Positions 1 to 7,218 are shown, counted from the first letter of the stretch. The stretch is DNA of 9,389 bases from Acetobacter sp. UBA5411 (GCF_002409645.1 NZ_DHNR01000027.1:1-9389); one strand, 5' to 3'. Program-made: numbers and translations. The notes: generated by a model not told the origin, from the letters alone.

Positions 1-49
1 CAGTTTTCAATTCTTTGTCCTGCAATTCGCAGATCAGGAGAGACGTATC

Positions 50-379
50 TTGATCCGTCTTGGCACCTTCACGCGCACCACAAACGGCTTTTTCGGCCAG
101 ATCACCACCTTTCTGATGGAGGATGATCTGTCGATCCTCCCCATCGCTGACCCCGCCACAGAGAACACTCCGGATTACCGCGTCCTGCGCGGTCTGGAAG
201 ATGACGCCATACAGGTGGGCTGCGCTTGGGCGCGTCAGGGGGAACGCATCGGGCTGTGGCTGGCGGTGATGATTGATGACCCACTTTTCGCCCGTCCCCT
301 GCGTGCCCGGCTGCTTCCGGACCAGAACGAACATGACAGGTTCCATCTGGTCTGGAACCGTCCCCGAACGCCGTCATGA
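50..379 (+). CDS. DUF736 family protein of conjugative element
   Basis: This is a 109-residue DUF736 protein. The N-terminal motif IRLGTFTRTTNGFFGQITTF, the central PDYRVLRG and the C-terminal FHLVWNRP are the family hallmarks, and the length is normal. DUF736 proteins have no established biochemical function. They are recurrent members of alphaproteobacterial ICE and plasmid transfer clusters, usually next to a transglycosylase and a DUF3363 relaxase, as here. The start is TTG at 50, preceded by AGGAG at 36-40 with a 9-base gap; no ATG fits the conserved N-terminus. The stop overlaps the start of the next gene in ATGA (376-379), so the two are probably translationally coupled. No signal peptide or membrane segment is seen. 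The family call is firm; the role is unknown. Confidence 0.88.
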   Translation: MIRLGTFTRTTNGFFGQITTFLMEDDLSILPIADPATENTPDYRVLRGLEDDAIQVGCAWARQGERIGLWLAVMIDDPLFARPLRARLLPDQNEHDRFHLVWNRPRTPS

Positions 380-1041
380 GTGGGGCTAAAACAGCGCTCG
401 GTCTGCTGGTGGTCTGCGCTGGGTTTGCAACCCCTATGCAGACTGCCAACGCCGCGCCGTTCGAGACCTACGTCACCGAGGCCGCGACACGGACGCAGAT
501 TCCTTCCGCATGGATTGCTGCCGTGATGCAGGCCGAAAGTCAGGGTGATGCCTCAGCGGTATCACCCAAGGGGGCGATGGGCCTCATGCAGATCATGCCC
601 GACACATGGCGGGAGCTTCGCGCGACGTTGAATCTCGGGGCTGATCCATACGATCCGCACGACAATATCACGGCGGGTGCGGCCTATCTTCGGTGGCTGC
701 ATGACCGCTATGGCAATGCGGGTTTTCTGGCTGCCTACAATGCCGGTCCCGGACGGTATGAACAGCTCCTGACATCAGGAAAAATGCTGCCTGATGAGAC
801 CCGGAAATACGTCGCGAGAGTCGTCCGGTTGCTACATGGAAAGCGGTTTGATGATTTGGCTTCCGGCACTTCTTTTGCAGCCCGAACGCCCATTGAACCA
901 TCATCGACAAGTCTGTTTTTCGTGCGTCCAGACACATCGAAAAACCCACGTCCGATGCTGCCGCTTTTTGCGCACGTAATGCAATCCAATGTGCCGCCTT
1001 CAGGTCTGTTCATCCCCATTTCGCAAAGGAGCGCGCCGTGA
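376..1041 (+). CDS. Lytic transglycosylase, SLT domain (conjugation-associated, VirB1-like)
   Basis: This 221-residue secreted murein hydrolase would cleave the MurNAc-GlcNAc bond to open the cell wall for a conjugation machine. Residues 1-27 form a signal peptide (hydrophobic TALGLLVVCAGFAT, likely cleavage after TANA). The SLT/lysozyme-like domain spans about 30-155. It contains the presumed catalytic Glu54 in MQAESQG, the GAMGLMQIMPDTW block (67-79), the AAYNAGPGR block (119-127) and ETRKYV (141-146). The last 65 residues look unstructured, with many Ser and Pro. The ATG start overlaps the DUF736 stop (ATGA). Its position between DUF736 and the relaxase marks it as a specialised transfer enzyme rather than a housekeeping Slt. 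A VirB1/TrbN-like role is inferred from context. Confidence 0.92.
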   Translation: MSGAKTALGLLVVCAGFATPMQTANAAPFETYVTEAATRTQIPSAWIAAVMQAESQGDASAVSPKGAMGLMQIMPDTWRELRATLNLGADPYDPHDNITAGAAYLRWLHDRYGNAGFLAAYNAGPGRYEQLLTSGKMLPDETRKYVARVVRLLHGKRFDDLASGTSFAARTPIEPSSTSLFFVRPDTSKNPRPMLPLFAHVMQSNVPPSGLFIPISQRSAP

Positions 1042-1286
1042 CGAGGGATTTACGGCATGAACGGGAAAACCTGTCATCCCATCGGAAGCGCTTCGGGTAT
1101 GCGTCCGGGGTTGAGGGGATCTGGAAACATGAAGGAAAGAGAAGGCAAGATAAAACGGCCTGCCACGACACAACGCAATCCGCTGTCGCGTCTTGCTTTT
1201 GTGTGTGCAGGCTGGGTCGGTCGTGTGCAGGTTTTTTGGTTTTGTGCCCGTTTCCTGCGGAGTTTTCCTGCACAGGGAGGTTCTGA
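1038..1286 (+). CDS. Doubtful small ORF between transglycosylase and relaxase
   Basis: This 82-codon reading frame fills the whole gap between two real genes. It starts at GTG overlapping the transglycosylase stop (GTGA). A strong Shine-Dalgarno AAAGGAG (1025-1031) lies 6 bases upstream, and its stop overlaps the relaxase start (TGATG, 1284-1288). These junctions are what a coupled operon gene would show. Against it, the product is not recognisable and has seven Cys in its second half. Its third codon positions are less GC-biased than in the neighbours. The same DNA also carries repeats suggestive of a cis-acting site. No domain, signal peptide or clear membrane segment is seen. It may be a chance frame over a non-coding transfer origin. 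Confidence 0.3.
   Translation: MTRDLRHERENLSSHRKRFGYASGVEGIWKHEGKRRQDKTACHDTTQSAVASCFCVCRLGRSCAGFLVLCPFPAEFSCTGRF
1203..1274. repeat. Direct and inverted repeats upstream of relaxase (candidate oriT or operator)
   Basis: GTGTGCAGG occurs at 1203-1211 and again at 1223-1231, 20 bases apart. CCTGCACA at 1267-1274 is the exact inverse complement of TGTGCAGG at 1224-1231. The right arm lies next to the relaxase ribosome binding site. Two TTTCCTGC strings (about 1250-1257 and 1264-1271) resemble the P-type/VirD2-type nic core (ATCCTG followed by C or T), but with a T in place of the A. Repeats just upstream of a relaxase gene are a common place for oriT. Function is inferred only. Confidence 0.35.
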
Positions 1287-3082
1287 TGGCCCGCTACGAG
1301 GATTTCCGTGTCCGTCCGGGCCGCATCCAGAGCAGAGGCAATGCGACCCGGCCCCGGACCTTTCTGGCGCAGGTGCTCCATGCCTCCCGACGCGCGGGCG
1401 GAGGCAGTAGCGGCAGCCCCGGAAAGGGAAAAGGCAGCAGCCCGCGCTCCGGCCCCTCGACCTTCGGGCGGGGGCATTCCCGGTTTGGCAGAAGCCGTCT
1501 GTTCGACGCCCATCGCCGCGTCACTGTGATGGCTCGCGTGGTGCGACAAAGTGGGCGCGGCGCGCGTCCCGGATCGCTGGCCGATCATCTCGCCTATCTG
1601 CGTCGGGATGGCGTCACCCGCGACGACGAGAAAGCGCATCTGTTCGGACCGGATGGTCAGGAGGTGGACGCGAGCGACTTTGCTACCCGCTGCAAAGACG
1701 ACCGGCATCATTTCCGTTTCATCATCTCGCCCGAGGACGCGCCGGAGATGGCGGACCTCGACGGCTTTACCCGCGACCTCGTGCAGCAGATGGAAGCCGA
1801 TCTCGGCACAAAGCTGGACTGGGCCGCCATGTCGCACTGGAACACCGACAATCCGCATGTGCATCTGATCGTGCGCGGCGTGGATCAGGACGGGGCCGAT
1901 CTGGTCATCGCCCGCGACTATATCGGCCACGGGCTACGCTCTCGGGCGGAGGATCTGGTATCGCTCGAACTCGGCCCGCGCGCCGAACACGAGATCGAAG
2001 CCGCGTTGCGCCAGGACATGACGGCGGAACGCTGGACCCGGCTCGATACCGAATTGCAGCGTCACGCTGATGATCTGGGCGTCGTGGACCTACGGCCCGA
2101 TGCTGGGGATGCTCACAGCCTCGGGCGCAACCCAGCGCACCGTACCTTTCTCACCGGCAGAGCACAGACACTGGAACGCATGGGGCTGGCCACGCCGGAA
2201 GGATCGGGACGCTGGTCGCTCGCCCCCGGCATGGAGGACACGCTGCGCGAGATGGGCGCGCGCGGCGACATCATCAAAACCATGCACCGTGCCATGACGG
2301 AACGAAGCCGGAATCGGGAGATGTCCCCCGGCGATTACGTGATCTCCGGGCGCGATCAGCCCGTCGCCTTGACGGGGCGCTTGCTGGAGCGTGGGCTGCA
2401 CAACGAACTGACCGGCGAAGCCTATGCCGTAATCGACGCCACCGATGGGCGCATCCATCATGTCCGCTTCCCCGGCGTCGAGGCGTTCCGCGATGCGCCC
2501 CGCGACGACGGCATCGTGGAAATCCGCCCCGCAACCGGCAGGACGAGCGGGAAGGATTATCTGGTGCTGTCCGCCCGCTCCGATCTGGACCTTGCCGCCC
2601 AGGTCAAAGCGCCAGGTGCCACATGGCTGGATCACCGGCTGGTAGAGCGCCAGCCGATGGACCTTGCCCGCAGCGGCTTCGGGGCCGAGGTGCGGCAGGC
2701 CATGCAGGAACGCACGTGGCATCTCGCAGATCATGGGCTGGCGTCATTCCAACAGGATGGGTCCGTCCTCTATCAGCGCAACCTCCTGACGACACTACGC
2801 CAGCAGGAACTCGATCAGATCGGCGCGAAACTCGCAAAAGAAAGCGGGCTGACCTATGAGCGCAGTATTCCGGGCAACTTCGTCACCGGCCAGTATGTGA
2901 AACGTCTCAGCCTGTCCTCGGGACGCTTCGCCATGATCGACAACGGCATGAGTTTCCAGCTTGTGCCCTGGGCACCGTCGCTGGAAAAGCAGCACGACCG
3001 CTATGTGGATGGGGTCGCCCGCGACGATGGGGGCGTCGATTGGCGACATGACCGCAAGCGCGATCTTGGGATCAGCATGTGA
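1286..3082 (+). CDS. Relaxase / mobilization nuclease with DUF3363 domain (VirD2-like, MOBP type)
   Basis: This 598-residue protein would nick the transfer origin and pilot the DNA strand during conjugation. After a Gly/Ser/Arg-rich, probably disordered stretch (about 36-70), the VirD2-like nuclease domain begins near residue 78 (VMARVVRQSG). HLAYLRRDGV (about 101-109) offers Tyr104 as the candidate catalytic residue. The three-His metal motif is HWNTDNPHVHL with His184, His191 and His193. The rest, from about residue 225, fits the DUF3363 C-terminal region. The ATG at 1286 is preferred over the longer frame from 1193 because AGGGAGG (1274-1280) sits 5 bases upstream and MARYEDFRVRPGR is a typical family N-terminus. 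No frameshift or missing key residue is seen, so it is likely functional. It follows the transglycosylase, and a CopG-type gene lies 115 bases downstream. Confidence 0.93.
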   Translation: MARYEDFRVRPGRIQSRGNATRPRTFLAQVLHASRRAGGGSSGSPGKGKGSSPRSGPSTFGRGHSRFGRSRLFDAHRRVTVMARVVRQSGRGARPGSLADHLAYLRRDGVTRDDEKAHLFGPDGQEVDASDFATRCKDDRHHFRFIISPEDAPEMADLDGFTRDLVQQMEADLGTKLDWAAMSHWNTDNPHVHLIVRGVDQDGADLVIARDYIGHGLRSRAEDLVSLELGPRAEHEIEAALRQDMTAERWTRLDTELQRHADDLGVVDLRPDAGDAHSLGRNPAHRTFLTGRAQTLERMGLATPEGSGRWSLAPGMEDTLREMGARGDIIKTMHRAMTERSRNREMSPGDYVISGRDQPVALTGRLLERGLHNELTGEAYAVIDATDGRIHHVRFPGVEAFRDAPRDDGIVEIRPATGRTSGKDYLVLSARSDLDLAAQVKAPGATWLDHRLVERQPMDLARSGFGAEVRQAMQERTWHLADHGLASFQQDGSVLYQRNLLTTLRQQELDQIGAKLAKESGLTYERSIPGNFVTGQYVKRLSLSSGRFAMIDNGMSFQLVPWAPSLEKQHDRYVDGVARDDGGVDWRHDRKRDLGISM

Positions 3083-3137
3083 TCCATGCCGCCCGTTCCT
3101 TTTACGTCATGACCCGCCCCGATACGATGGGCACAAT

Positions 3138-3169
3138 TTCGGTCTTGCTTCTGAAAAACGGCTTCGGTC
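3138..3169. repeat. TTCGGTC direct repeat upstream of copG-like gene
   Basis: TTCGGTC occurs at 3138-3144 and 3163-3169, 25 bases apart, in the 115-base gap between the relaxase and the ribbon-helix-helix gene. Such proteins bind short direct or inverted repeats, often in their own promoter or at oriT, so this is a possible operator. A poor promoter match (TTGCTT at 3145-3150) lies between the copies. Evidence is weak. Confidence 0.2.
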
Positions 3170-3197
3170 ACATCATGGCTTTTCATGGAGGGTTTCC

Positions 3198-3650
3198 ATG
3201 CGTGACCGCCTGAACGTCTCCCTGCCCGTCGCCATGATCTCGCAGATCGGCGACCTTGCAGCACGGCGGAAAGTGACGCGCTCCGCCGTGGTGGAGGCAG
3301 CAGTTGCCTCGCTTCTGTCGCCCGATAGCACCGAAAAAAGCGAAGCTGCGCTCACACGACGGCTGGACCGGCTCACGCGCCAGATGCAGCGCCAGGAGCG
3401 TGACCTGATGATCGCGCTGGAAACCCATGCCCTGTTCATCCGCTTCTGGCTGGGCCAGATGCCGCCCCTGCCCGCCGAGGCGCAGGCCGCCGCCAATGCG
3501 CTGGGTCAGGAACGGTTTGCCCGGTTTCTGGATACGCTGGGACGGCGGCTGTCTCAGGGGCGATCCTTCCGGGATGACATCCCGCTCGATATTCCCGCCA
3601 TGCGTCAGCGCCCTGCTGACAGGGCGGACGGTGCACCGCCCCGTTCATGA
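3198..3650 (+). CDS. CopG-family ribbon-helix-helix protein of conjugative element
   Basis: This is a 150-residue DNA-binding protein. The N-terminal 44 residues (MRDRLNVSLPVAMISQIGDL...RKVTRSAVVEAAVASLL) have the ribbon-helix-helix pattern: one beta strand (RLNVSL), a helix, then the turn RKVTRSAVVEAAV. Residues 48-85 (EAALTRRLDRLTRQMQRQER) look like a long amphipathic helix or coiled coil. A Pro- and Ala-rich tail carries WLGQMPPLP and a conserved-looking ALGQERFARFLDTLGRRLSQG block. The start is ATG at 3198 with GGAGGG (3187-3192) 5 bases upstream; the longer frame from 2961 runs into the relaxase gene and is rejected. CopG-like proteins of this length travel with relaxase and traG/trb genes in alphaproteobacterial ICEs, acting as relaxosome accessories or repressors; which applies here is not visible. 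It converges on the following gene with only 15 bases between stops. Confidence 0.85.
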   Translation: MRDRLNVSLPVAMISQIGDLAARRKVTRSAVVEAAVASLLSPDSTEKSEAALTRRLDRLTRQMQRQERDLMIALETHALFIRFWLGQMPPLPAEAQAAANALGQERFARFLDTLGRRLSQGRSFRDDIPLDIPAMRQRPADRADGAPPRS

Positions 3651-3665
3651 ACCCTGCAATGACGA

Positions 3666-4247
3666 TCATCCCTCAAGCAGTAGCTTGAGATATCCACCTT
3701 CAACCAGGGCGATGCCTTCGTCGCGCCAGTCCTTCGCGGTCCTGCGCCAGCCGTGATCGCGCCATTCGTCCAGAGGCATGGTCAGGGCACGGCGATTAAT
3801 CAGGACGGCGGCAATGCGGCGTTCATCTGCACCGGCCCGATGCAGATCATAGGCATGCAGACAGCGGATCAGATGCAGGGATCGGAAGGGCGTAATGACC
3901 GCTGGCACACGCGAAGGCAGTCTGAAACCCAGATGATGGGCCACGAAGCGCCCGGCCTCATACCAGCGGCTTCGATAATGGGGATCGACCGGGATCACGA
4001 CAGCGGGGCGCTTCGCAGCGGCGGGATCGTCCAGCAGAAAGAAAAATGTCCCGAAGGAGCCAGTCACGGTGACAGAGCGCCCCGCATCGTCCTCGCTGTC
4101 AAACAGGATGTGTCCCATCGCTTCGAAATCCAGCGAGTGGAGATCACTAAAACCGCGTGGTGCATCCGTCAGGCTGATAATCCGGGTTGTGTCTTCCCTG
4201 CGCCAGATCACGGGTTTTCGGGTTATGGGGATGTCTGGGTCATGGAC
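3666..4247 (-). CDS. DUF2285 half of an FseA-like excision/transfer activator (reached by +1 frameshift)
   Basis: This is the downstream half of a split gene. Joined by a +1 shift after the TTT codon at 4251-4249, it continues the DUF6499 half as VHDPDIPITRKPVIWRRED and gives a 259-residue fusion, about the usual size of intact DUF6499-DUF2285 proteins. The last ~65 residues form the DUF2285 helix-turn-helix-like domain: LHLIRCLHAYDLHRAGADER, RIAAVLINRRAL, WRRTAKDW and the family-typical ending ALVEGGYLKLLLEG. The frame stays open upstream to an ATG at 4379, but that part overlaps the DUF6499 codons and reads as a shadow. No good start or ribosome binding site precedes the DUF2285 part, so it is probably made only by frameshifting. 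In ICEMlSymR7A the same two domains, encoded by msi172 and msi171, are joined by +1 frameshifting into FseA, which activates the excisionase gene. A role here is inferred from that. Confidence 0.82.
   Translation of the reverse strand, partial: VHDPDIPITRKPVIWRREDTTRIISLTDAPRGFSDLHSLDFEAMGHILFDSEDDAGRSVTVTGSFGTFFFLLDDPAAAKRPAVVIPVDPHYRSRWYEAGRFVAHHLGFRLPSRVPAVITPFRSLHLIRCLHAYDLHRAGADERRIAAVLINRRALTMPLDEWRDHGWRRTAKDWRDEGIALVEGGYLKLLLEG
3672..3689. terminator. Hairpin between convergent genes (weak bidirectional terminator candidate)
   Basis: CTCAAGC (3672-3678), loop AGTA, GCTTGAG (3683-3689) makes a perfect 7-bp stem. It lies in the last codons of the DUF2285 frame, just past the converging copG-like stop. 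No T-run follows on either strand, so intrinsic termination would be weak. Confidence 0.3.
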
Positions 4248-4254
4248 AAAACTG
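4240..4254 (-). promoter_or_regulatory. Candidate +1 ribosomal frameshift site (CAG TTT T GTC, stop two codons later)
   Basis: Read on the minus strand the zero frame is CAG TTT TGT CCA TGA. A tRNA-Phe on TTT (4251-4249) can slip one base onto the second TTT of the TTTT run with full re-pairing. The next codon then becomes GTC and the frame continues as VHDPDIP into DUF2285. A stop lies three codons after the slip. This geometry suits a P-site +1 slip. A single inserted T in a former TTT run would look identical. Confidence 0.55.
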
Positions 4255-4446
4255 CAACCTCCATCGGTCCCGGAACGCCGCCCACAGAAGCGAGGGATTG
4301 GCGCTGGCTCCTGCCCGCAGCAGAATGTCGCGGTAATCACTGATGTAGCGGGACCAACGCCGCATGAACGCCCCGGCAAGGGCGGACGCTGACAGGGTTC
4401 TCAGGATGGCCAGATCGGCCTCGGAATGCCAGATGTCCAGTGGCAT
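4240..4446 (-). CDS. DUF6499 half of an FseA-like activator (zero-frame product)
   Basis: This is the upstream half of the split activator, 68 residues if it terminates in the zero frame. MPLDIWHSEADLAILRTL followed by ALAGAFMRRWSRYISDYRDI is the DUF6499 pattern, formerly called a transcriptional regulator domain: an N-terminal Trp, then a helix of the LAWEFLRRNPAYRADY type. The frame ends ...RWRLQFCP and a TGA at 4242-4240, exactly where intact homologues would run on into a DxDP segment. I chose ATG 4446 over the upstream ATG 4497 because family members begin MPxxW and AAGGGA lies 7 bases upstream. It is transcribed against the copG-like gene. Alone, the product would be a short decoy or an inactive fragment; shifted +1 it extends into DUF2285. 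Confidence 0.75.
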   Translation of the reverse strand: MPLDIWHSEADLAILRTLSASALAGAFMRRWSRYISDYRDILLRAGASANPSLLWAAFRDRWRLQFCP

Positions 4447-4689
4447 GGGAGCGTCCCTTATCGGCTGGGGAGCCACCGCCCCGGCGCGACAAAACACGCC
4501 GCGCCCGTCAGGCAGCCCCGCTTTTCTGATTACATTAGGTTCTCACACTTGCGGCCTAGCCCTACAATTGTTGCAGGAGACGCCTCTCAAAACTTGCAGC
4601 GAACTTGCCCAATGATTTTGGCATTAAGACGAGCGACACGATGCTGAATCTAATGGAGAAAAAACTCTGTAGTCCGGGGGGGGGAAATT
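4447..4689. other. Intergenic stretch at composition boundary, with poly-G tract
   Basis: This 243-base gap separates the GC-rich transfer module from the AT-rich receptor gene. It contains AAGGGA (ribosome binding site of the DUF6499 frame, just upstream of 4446), the short palindrome ACAATTGT (4564-4571), and a run of nine G (4676-4684) five bases past the receptor stop. I see no convincing terminator, tRNA, insertion-sequence end or coding frame. The promoter of the split activator presumably lies here but cannot be picked out. Confidence 0.4.
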
Positions 4690-7218
4690 TCACCAGTTGT
4701 AGGTCAAATTTCCATAAAGGCGACGTCCCTGGCCTGTGTAACAAAATGATCCATCACAACTTGTTAAATAGTATTTGTTGGTAAGGTTCGAGACTGCCAA
4801 CTGTGCTTTCAAACCTTTCAATGCAGGTATTGACTGTCCAAAATCATAATGGGCTCCAATATCGAACATTACGTAAGGAGGAGTTTTAAAAGATTCCACA
4901 TTATCAACATAGGAATACCCTACGTATCTCATACCCCAATTTACGCCGAGGCCTTTTACAACACTCGAAGGGATAGTGTAATCCGCAAATATCGAGAACA
5001 TATTACGTGGAACCTGGGGAACAACCTTCCCCGTTTCCGAGACAGCGGCACCATAGCTATTTCCGTAGACATCTACTCGCTGCGCAGTTTCATTAGTCTT
5101 CGCAAAACGAATGTCGGTATATGTATAGGATGCAATAAGCCTAAGATCTCGGGTAATATTTGCGTTGGCTGACACTTCAAAACCTTGAGACCGAACACGC
5201 CCCGCGTCACTGCTAAACCCAGTGTGTACAAGATCACTTATGAGGTAGTGATCCTCATCAATACGGAAGGCGGCTGCTGTGATAAGAATATCTTTTTTAG
5301 GCACTTTATATTTTAATCCGGCCTCTATCTGCCTTCCTGTCAACGGCGAAAACGGTTGTCCTTGATAATTTGTGGAGCCATTTTGAGGAATAAAAGAAGT
5401 TGCATAACTAAAATACGGCGACAACCCGAATTTCGTATTATATATTATACCAGCTCGCCACGTGAAAGCATTTTGTGGCTTTGGAGACTTAAAATTATCA
5501 GTTATTTTTACATCATGAGATGTATTTATATTACTAATACTATACCTCTTGTTATCATAACTTACCCAATCTTCACGACCACCCAAGAGAATAGAAAGCC
5601 CCTTCCACTTGATCTGATCCTGGAAATAAACACCTTCTTGAAAGTAGTTATAGGGACCCATACTGCCGCTGACACGACATGATGCTGAATACACATCCAT
5701 GCATACTGCTGTATTGGTAGTCGGGTTATATATATTTTGAGTATATGTTTTTGTGAAATCGTACAGAGCATTTTGTGTATATTCATATTGCCTATAGTCC
5801 GAACCGACGACCCATGTGTGCTGCAAAGGGCCAGTTGAAAACTTTCCATAGACACGAGAATCAAGGCCTAGCGTTTTTGACCTCTGATAAATAGACCACG
5901 GACGAAGCCCCATTTCAGAACCGCTATACCCCGTAGTATAAGTATCGTTCATAACCGACTGGGAATCGTCATATCTAAACACTTGAGAGAATGAAACAAA
6001 TTTATTAAATTTATGTTTGAACATAAATTCAAACATAGCATCTTTGGATCCGTTCTGATTCCAACTCTTGTATCCAGAAAACGTGCTTCTAGAAATTCGA
6101 GGACAATTGACGTTTTGTATTAATGTTCCGCATGTCGGGTATTGTATATAATTTCTTCCGCTTTCCGGTGTATACATATACATCCCGAGCAGCGTCAAAG
6201 AAGTCTTTGGGTCAATGTCCCATGTAATAGATGGCAGAACGCCAACTCGTTGATAACCAATATGGTCAACCTGCGTTCCGGAATCTACTCCAATAGCCGC
6301 CACGCGATACCGCACGTTGCCAGATTTTGTAACTTTGTCACTCACATCGACGGTAGCCTCGTACCGTCCCCAACTCCCAAAGCCGAGTGAAACCTGATGA
6401 AGGGGAGTATCCGTAGGCTTTTTGAGACTAATGCCGATGAGGCCTCCGGGATTGGTCTGACCATACATCACCGAGGCTGGTCCATTGACAGCTTCGATCC
6501 TCTCGATAAAAGCTGTTTCCCCAGCACTGGCACTATTGAGACGAAGACCATCCACAAAGGAACTCGTACTAAATCCTCGTTGCTCTATTCCGCTATTGGT
6601 CCCCGAGGCGCCACTGCCGTTAGCGTAGTTTCCGTTTACTTCTGAATAGACACCCGGGGTGTAGCGTAATGCTTCAGCTACATCTTGGGGCTGTTGGTCG
6701 CTCATTAACTGTTTTGTGATCACATATATAGAATTAGGTATTTCGGTGATCGGAGTGTCTGTTTTGGTTCCTGCCATTGTGGTTGTTGCAACGTATCCTA
6801 CACCGGGACCGGTAGGATCTTGATGTGTGACGGTTCCTCCCACGCGCACGGGACCCAGCGTAATATTGGCGGAAGCGGTTACCAAGGTAACGACGTTCCC
6901 ATTGACCCGATATGTCAGACCCGTACCACTCAGAATTTGCGCCAAAGACTGCGAAGGCGACATCGTCCCGTTGACTGCGTGGGACGTCTTACCTTCAGCC
7001 AATGACGCCGGAATACTCACTTGCAAGCCAGCCTGACGACCAAACTGTGTCAGCGCAGCAGGCAGCGGTTGCGCAGATATGTGAAACTCTTTCGATGTCA
7101 TCGTTTGCGCATGGAGCGGCGAAACAACAATCCCGGTCAGAGCCGACGTCAAGAAAAAAACCTTTGAATTCCCGACATATTTCCGCATCCATGCGTCGCC
7201 GGATTTTGCACCCATCAC
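4690..7218 (-). CDS. TonB-dependent siderophore receptor with STN signalling domain (FecA/FhuE/FpvA type)
   Basis: This 842-residue outer-membrane receptor imports a ferric siderophore and signals its presence. Domains in order: signal peptide with the hydrophobic stretch VFFLTSALTGIVVSPLHA, cleaved after about Ala37; STN domain 44-113 (FHISAQPLPAALTQFGRQAG ... VNGNVVTLV), the part that contacts FecR; a TonB-box-like strand ITLGPVRVGG (119-128); plug 152-268 (EIPNSIYVITKQLM, EALRYTPGVYSEV, QRGFSTSSFVDGLRL, IEAVNGPASVMYGQTNPGG); then a 22-strand-type barrel. The end, AVSNLTNKYYLTSC...GRRLYGNLTYNW, is the ferrichrome/ferrioxamine-type receptor ending with a terminal aromatic residue. The start is GTG 7218 or the adjacent ATG 7215 (AGAAGG upstream); ATG 7188 is also possible. 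The barrel-coding part is strikingly AT-rich compared with the genes at the left. The ligand cannot be told from sequence. It works with the FecR- and FecI-like genes upstream. Confidence 0.95.
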   Translation of the reverse strand: MMGAKSGDAWMRKYVGNSKVFFLTSALTGIVVSPLHAQTMTSKEFHISAQPLPAALTQFGRQAGLQVSIPASLAEGKTSHAVNGTMSPSQSLAQILSGTGLTYRVNGNVVTLVTASANITLGPVRVGGTVTHQDPTGPGVGYVATTTMAGTKTDTPITEIPNSIYVITKQLMSDQQPQDVAEALRYTPGVYSEVNGNYANGSGASGTNSGIEQRGFSTSSFVDGLRLNSASAGETAFIERIEAVNGPASVMYGQTNPGGLIGISLKKPTDTPLHQVSLGFGSWGRYEATVDVSDKVTKSGNVRYRVAAIGVDSGTQVDHIGYQRVGVLPSITWDIDPKTSLTLLGMYMYTPESGRNYIQYPTCGTLIQNVNCPRISRSTFSGYKSWNQNGSKDAMFEFMFKHKFNKFVSFSQVFRYDDSQSVMNDTYTTGYSGSEMGLRPWSIYQRSKTLGLDSRVYGKFSTGPLQHTWVVGSDYRQYEYTQNALYDFTKTYTQNIYNPTTNTAVCMDVYSASCRVSGSMGPYNYFQEGVYFQDQIKWKGLSILLGGREDWVSYDNKRYSISNINTSHDVKITDNFKSPKPQNAFTWRAGIIYNTKFGLSPYFSYATSFIPQNGSTNYQGQPFSPLTGRQIEAGLKYKVPKKDILITAAAFRIDEDHYLISDLVHTGFSSDAGRVRSQGFEVSANANITRDLRLIASYTYTDIRFAKTNETAQRVDVYGNSYGAAVSETGKVVPQVPRNMFSIFADYTIPSSVVKGLGVNWGMRYVGYSYVDNVESFKTPPYVMFDIGAHYDFGQSIPALKGLKAQLAVSNLTNKYYLTSCDGSFCYTGQGRRLYGNLTYNW

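Noticed and set aside
1057..1410. 117-residue plus-strand frame that runs into the relaxase gene
   Set aside because: It overlaps 125 bases of the relaxase coding sequence, has no good ribosome binding site, and its Pro/Gly/Arg-rich C-terminus is a typical out-of-frame shadow of GC-rich DNA.
1010..1930. 306-residue open frame on the minus strand
   Set aside because: It overlaps the relaxase and small-ORF region antisense, reads as low-complexity Ala/Arg/His-rich sequence with no family pattern, and the plus-strand relaxase frame has clear motifs.
2090..2734. 214-residue minus-strand frame inside the relaxase gene
   Set aside because: Antisense shadow in high-GC coding DNA; no domain pattern, start signal or operon context.
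3753..4343. 196-residue plus-strand frame opposite the DUF2285 region
   Set aside because: The minus strand holds recognisable DUF2285 and DUF6499 domains; the plus-strand product has no recognisable features.
4676..4684. Run of nine G as a phase-variation switch for the receptor
   Set aside because: The tract lies just after the receptor stop codon, so length changes would not alter the protein; an effect on the mRNA end is possible but unsupported.
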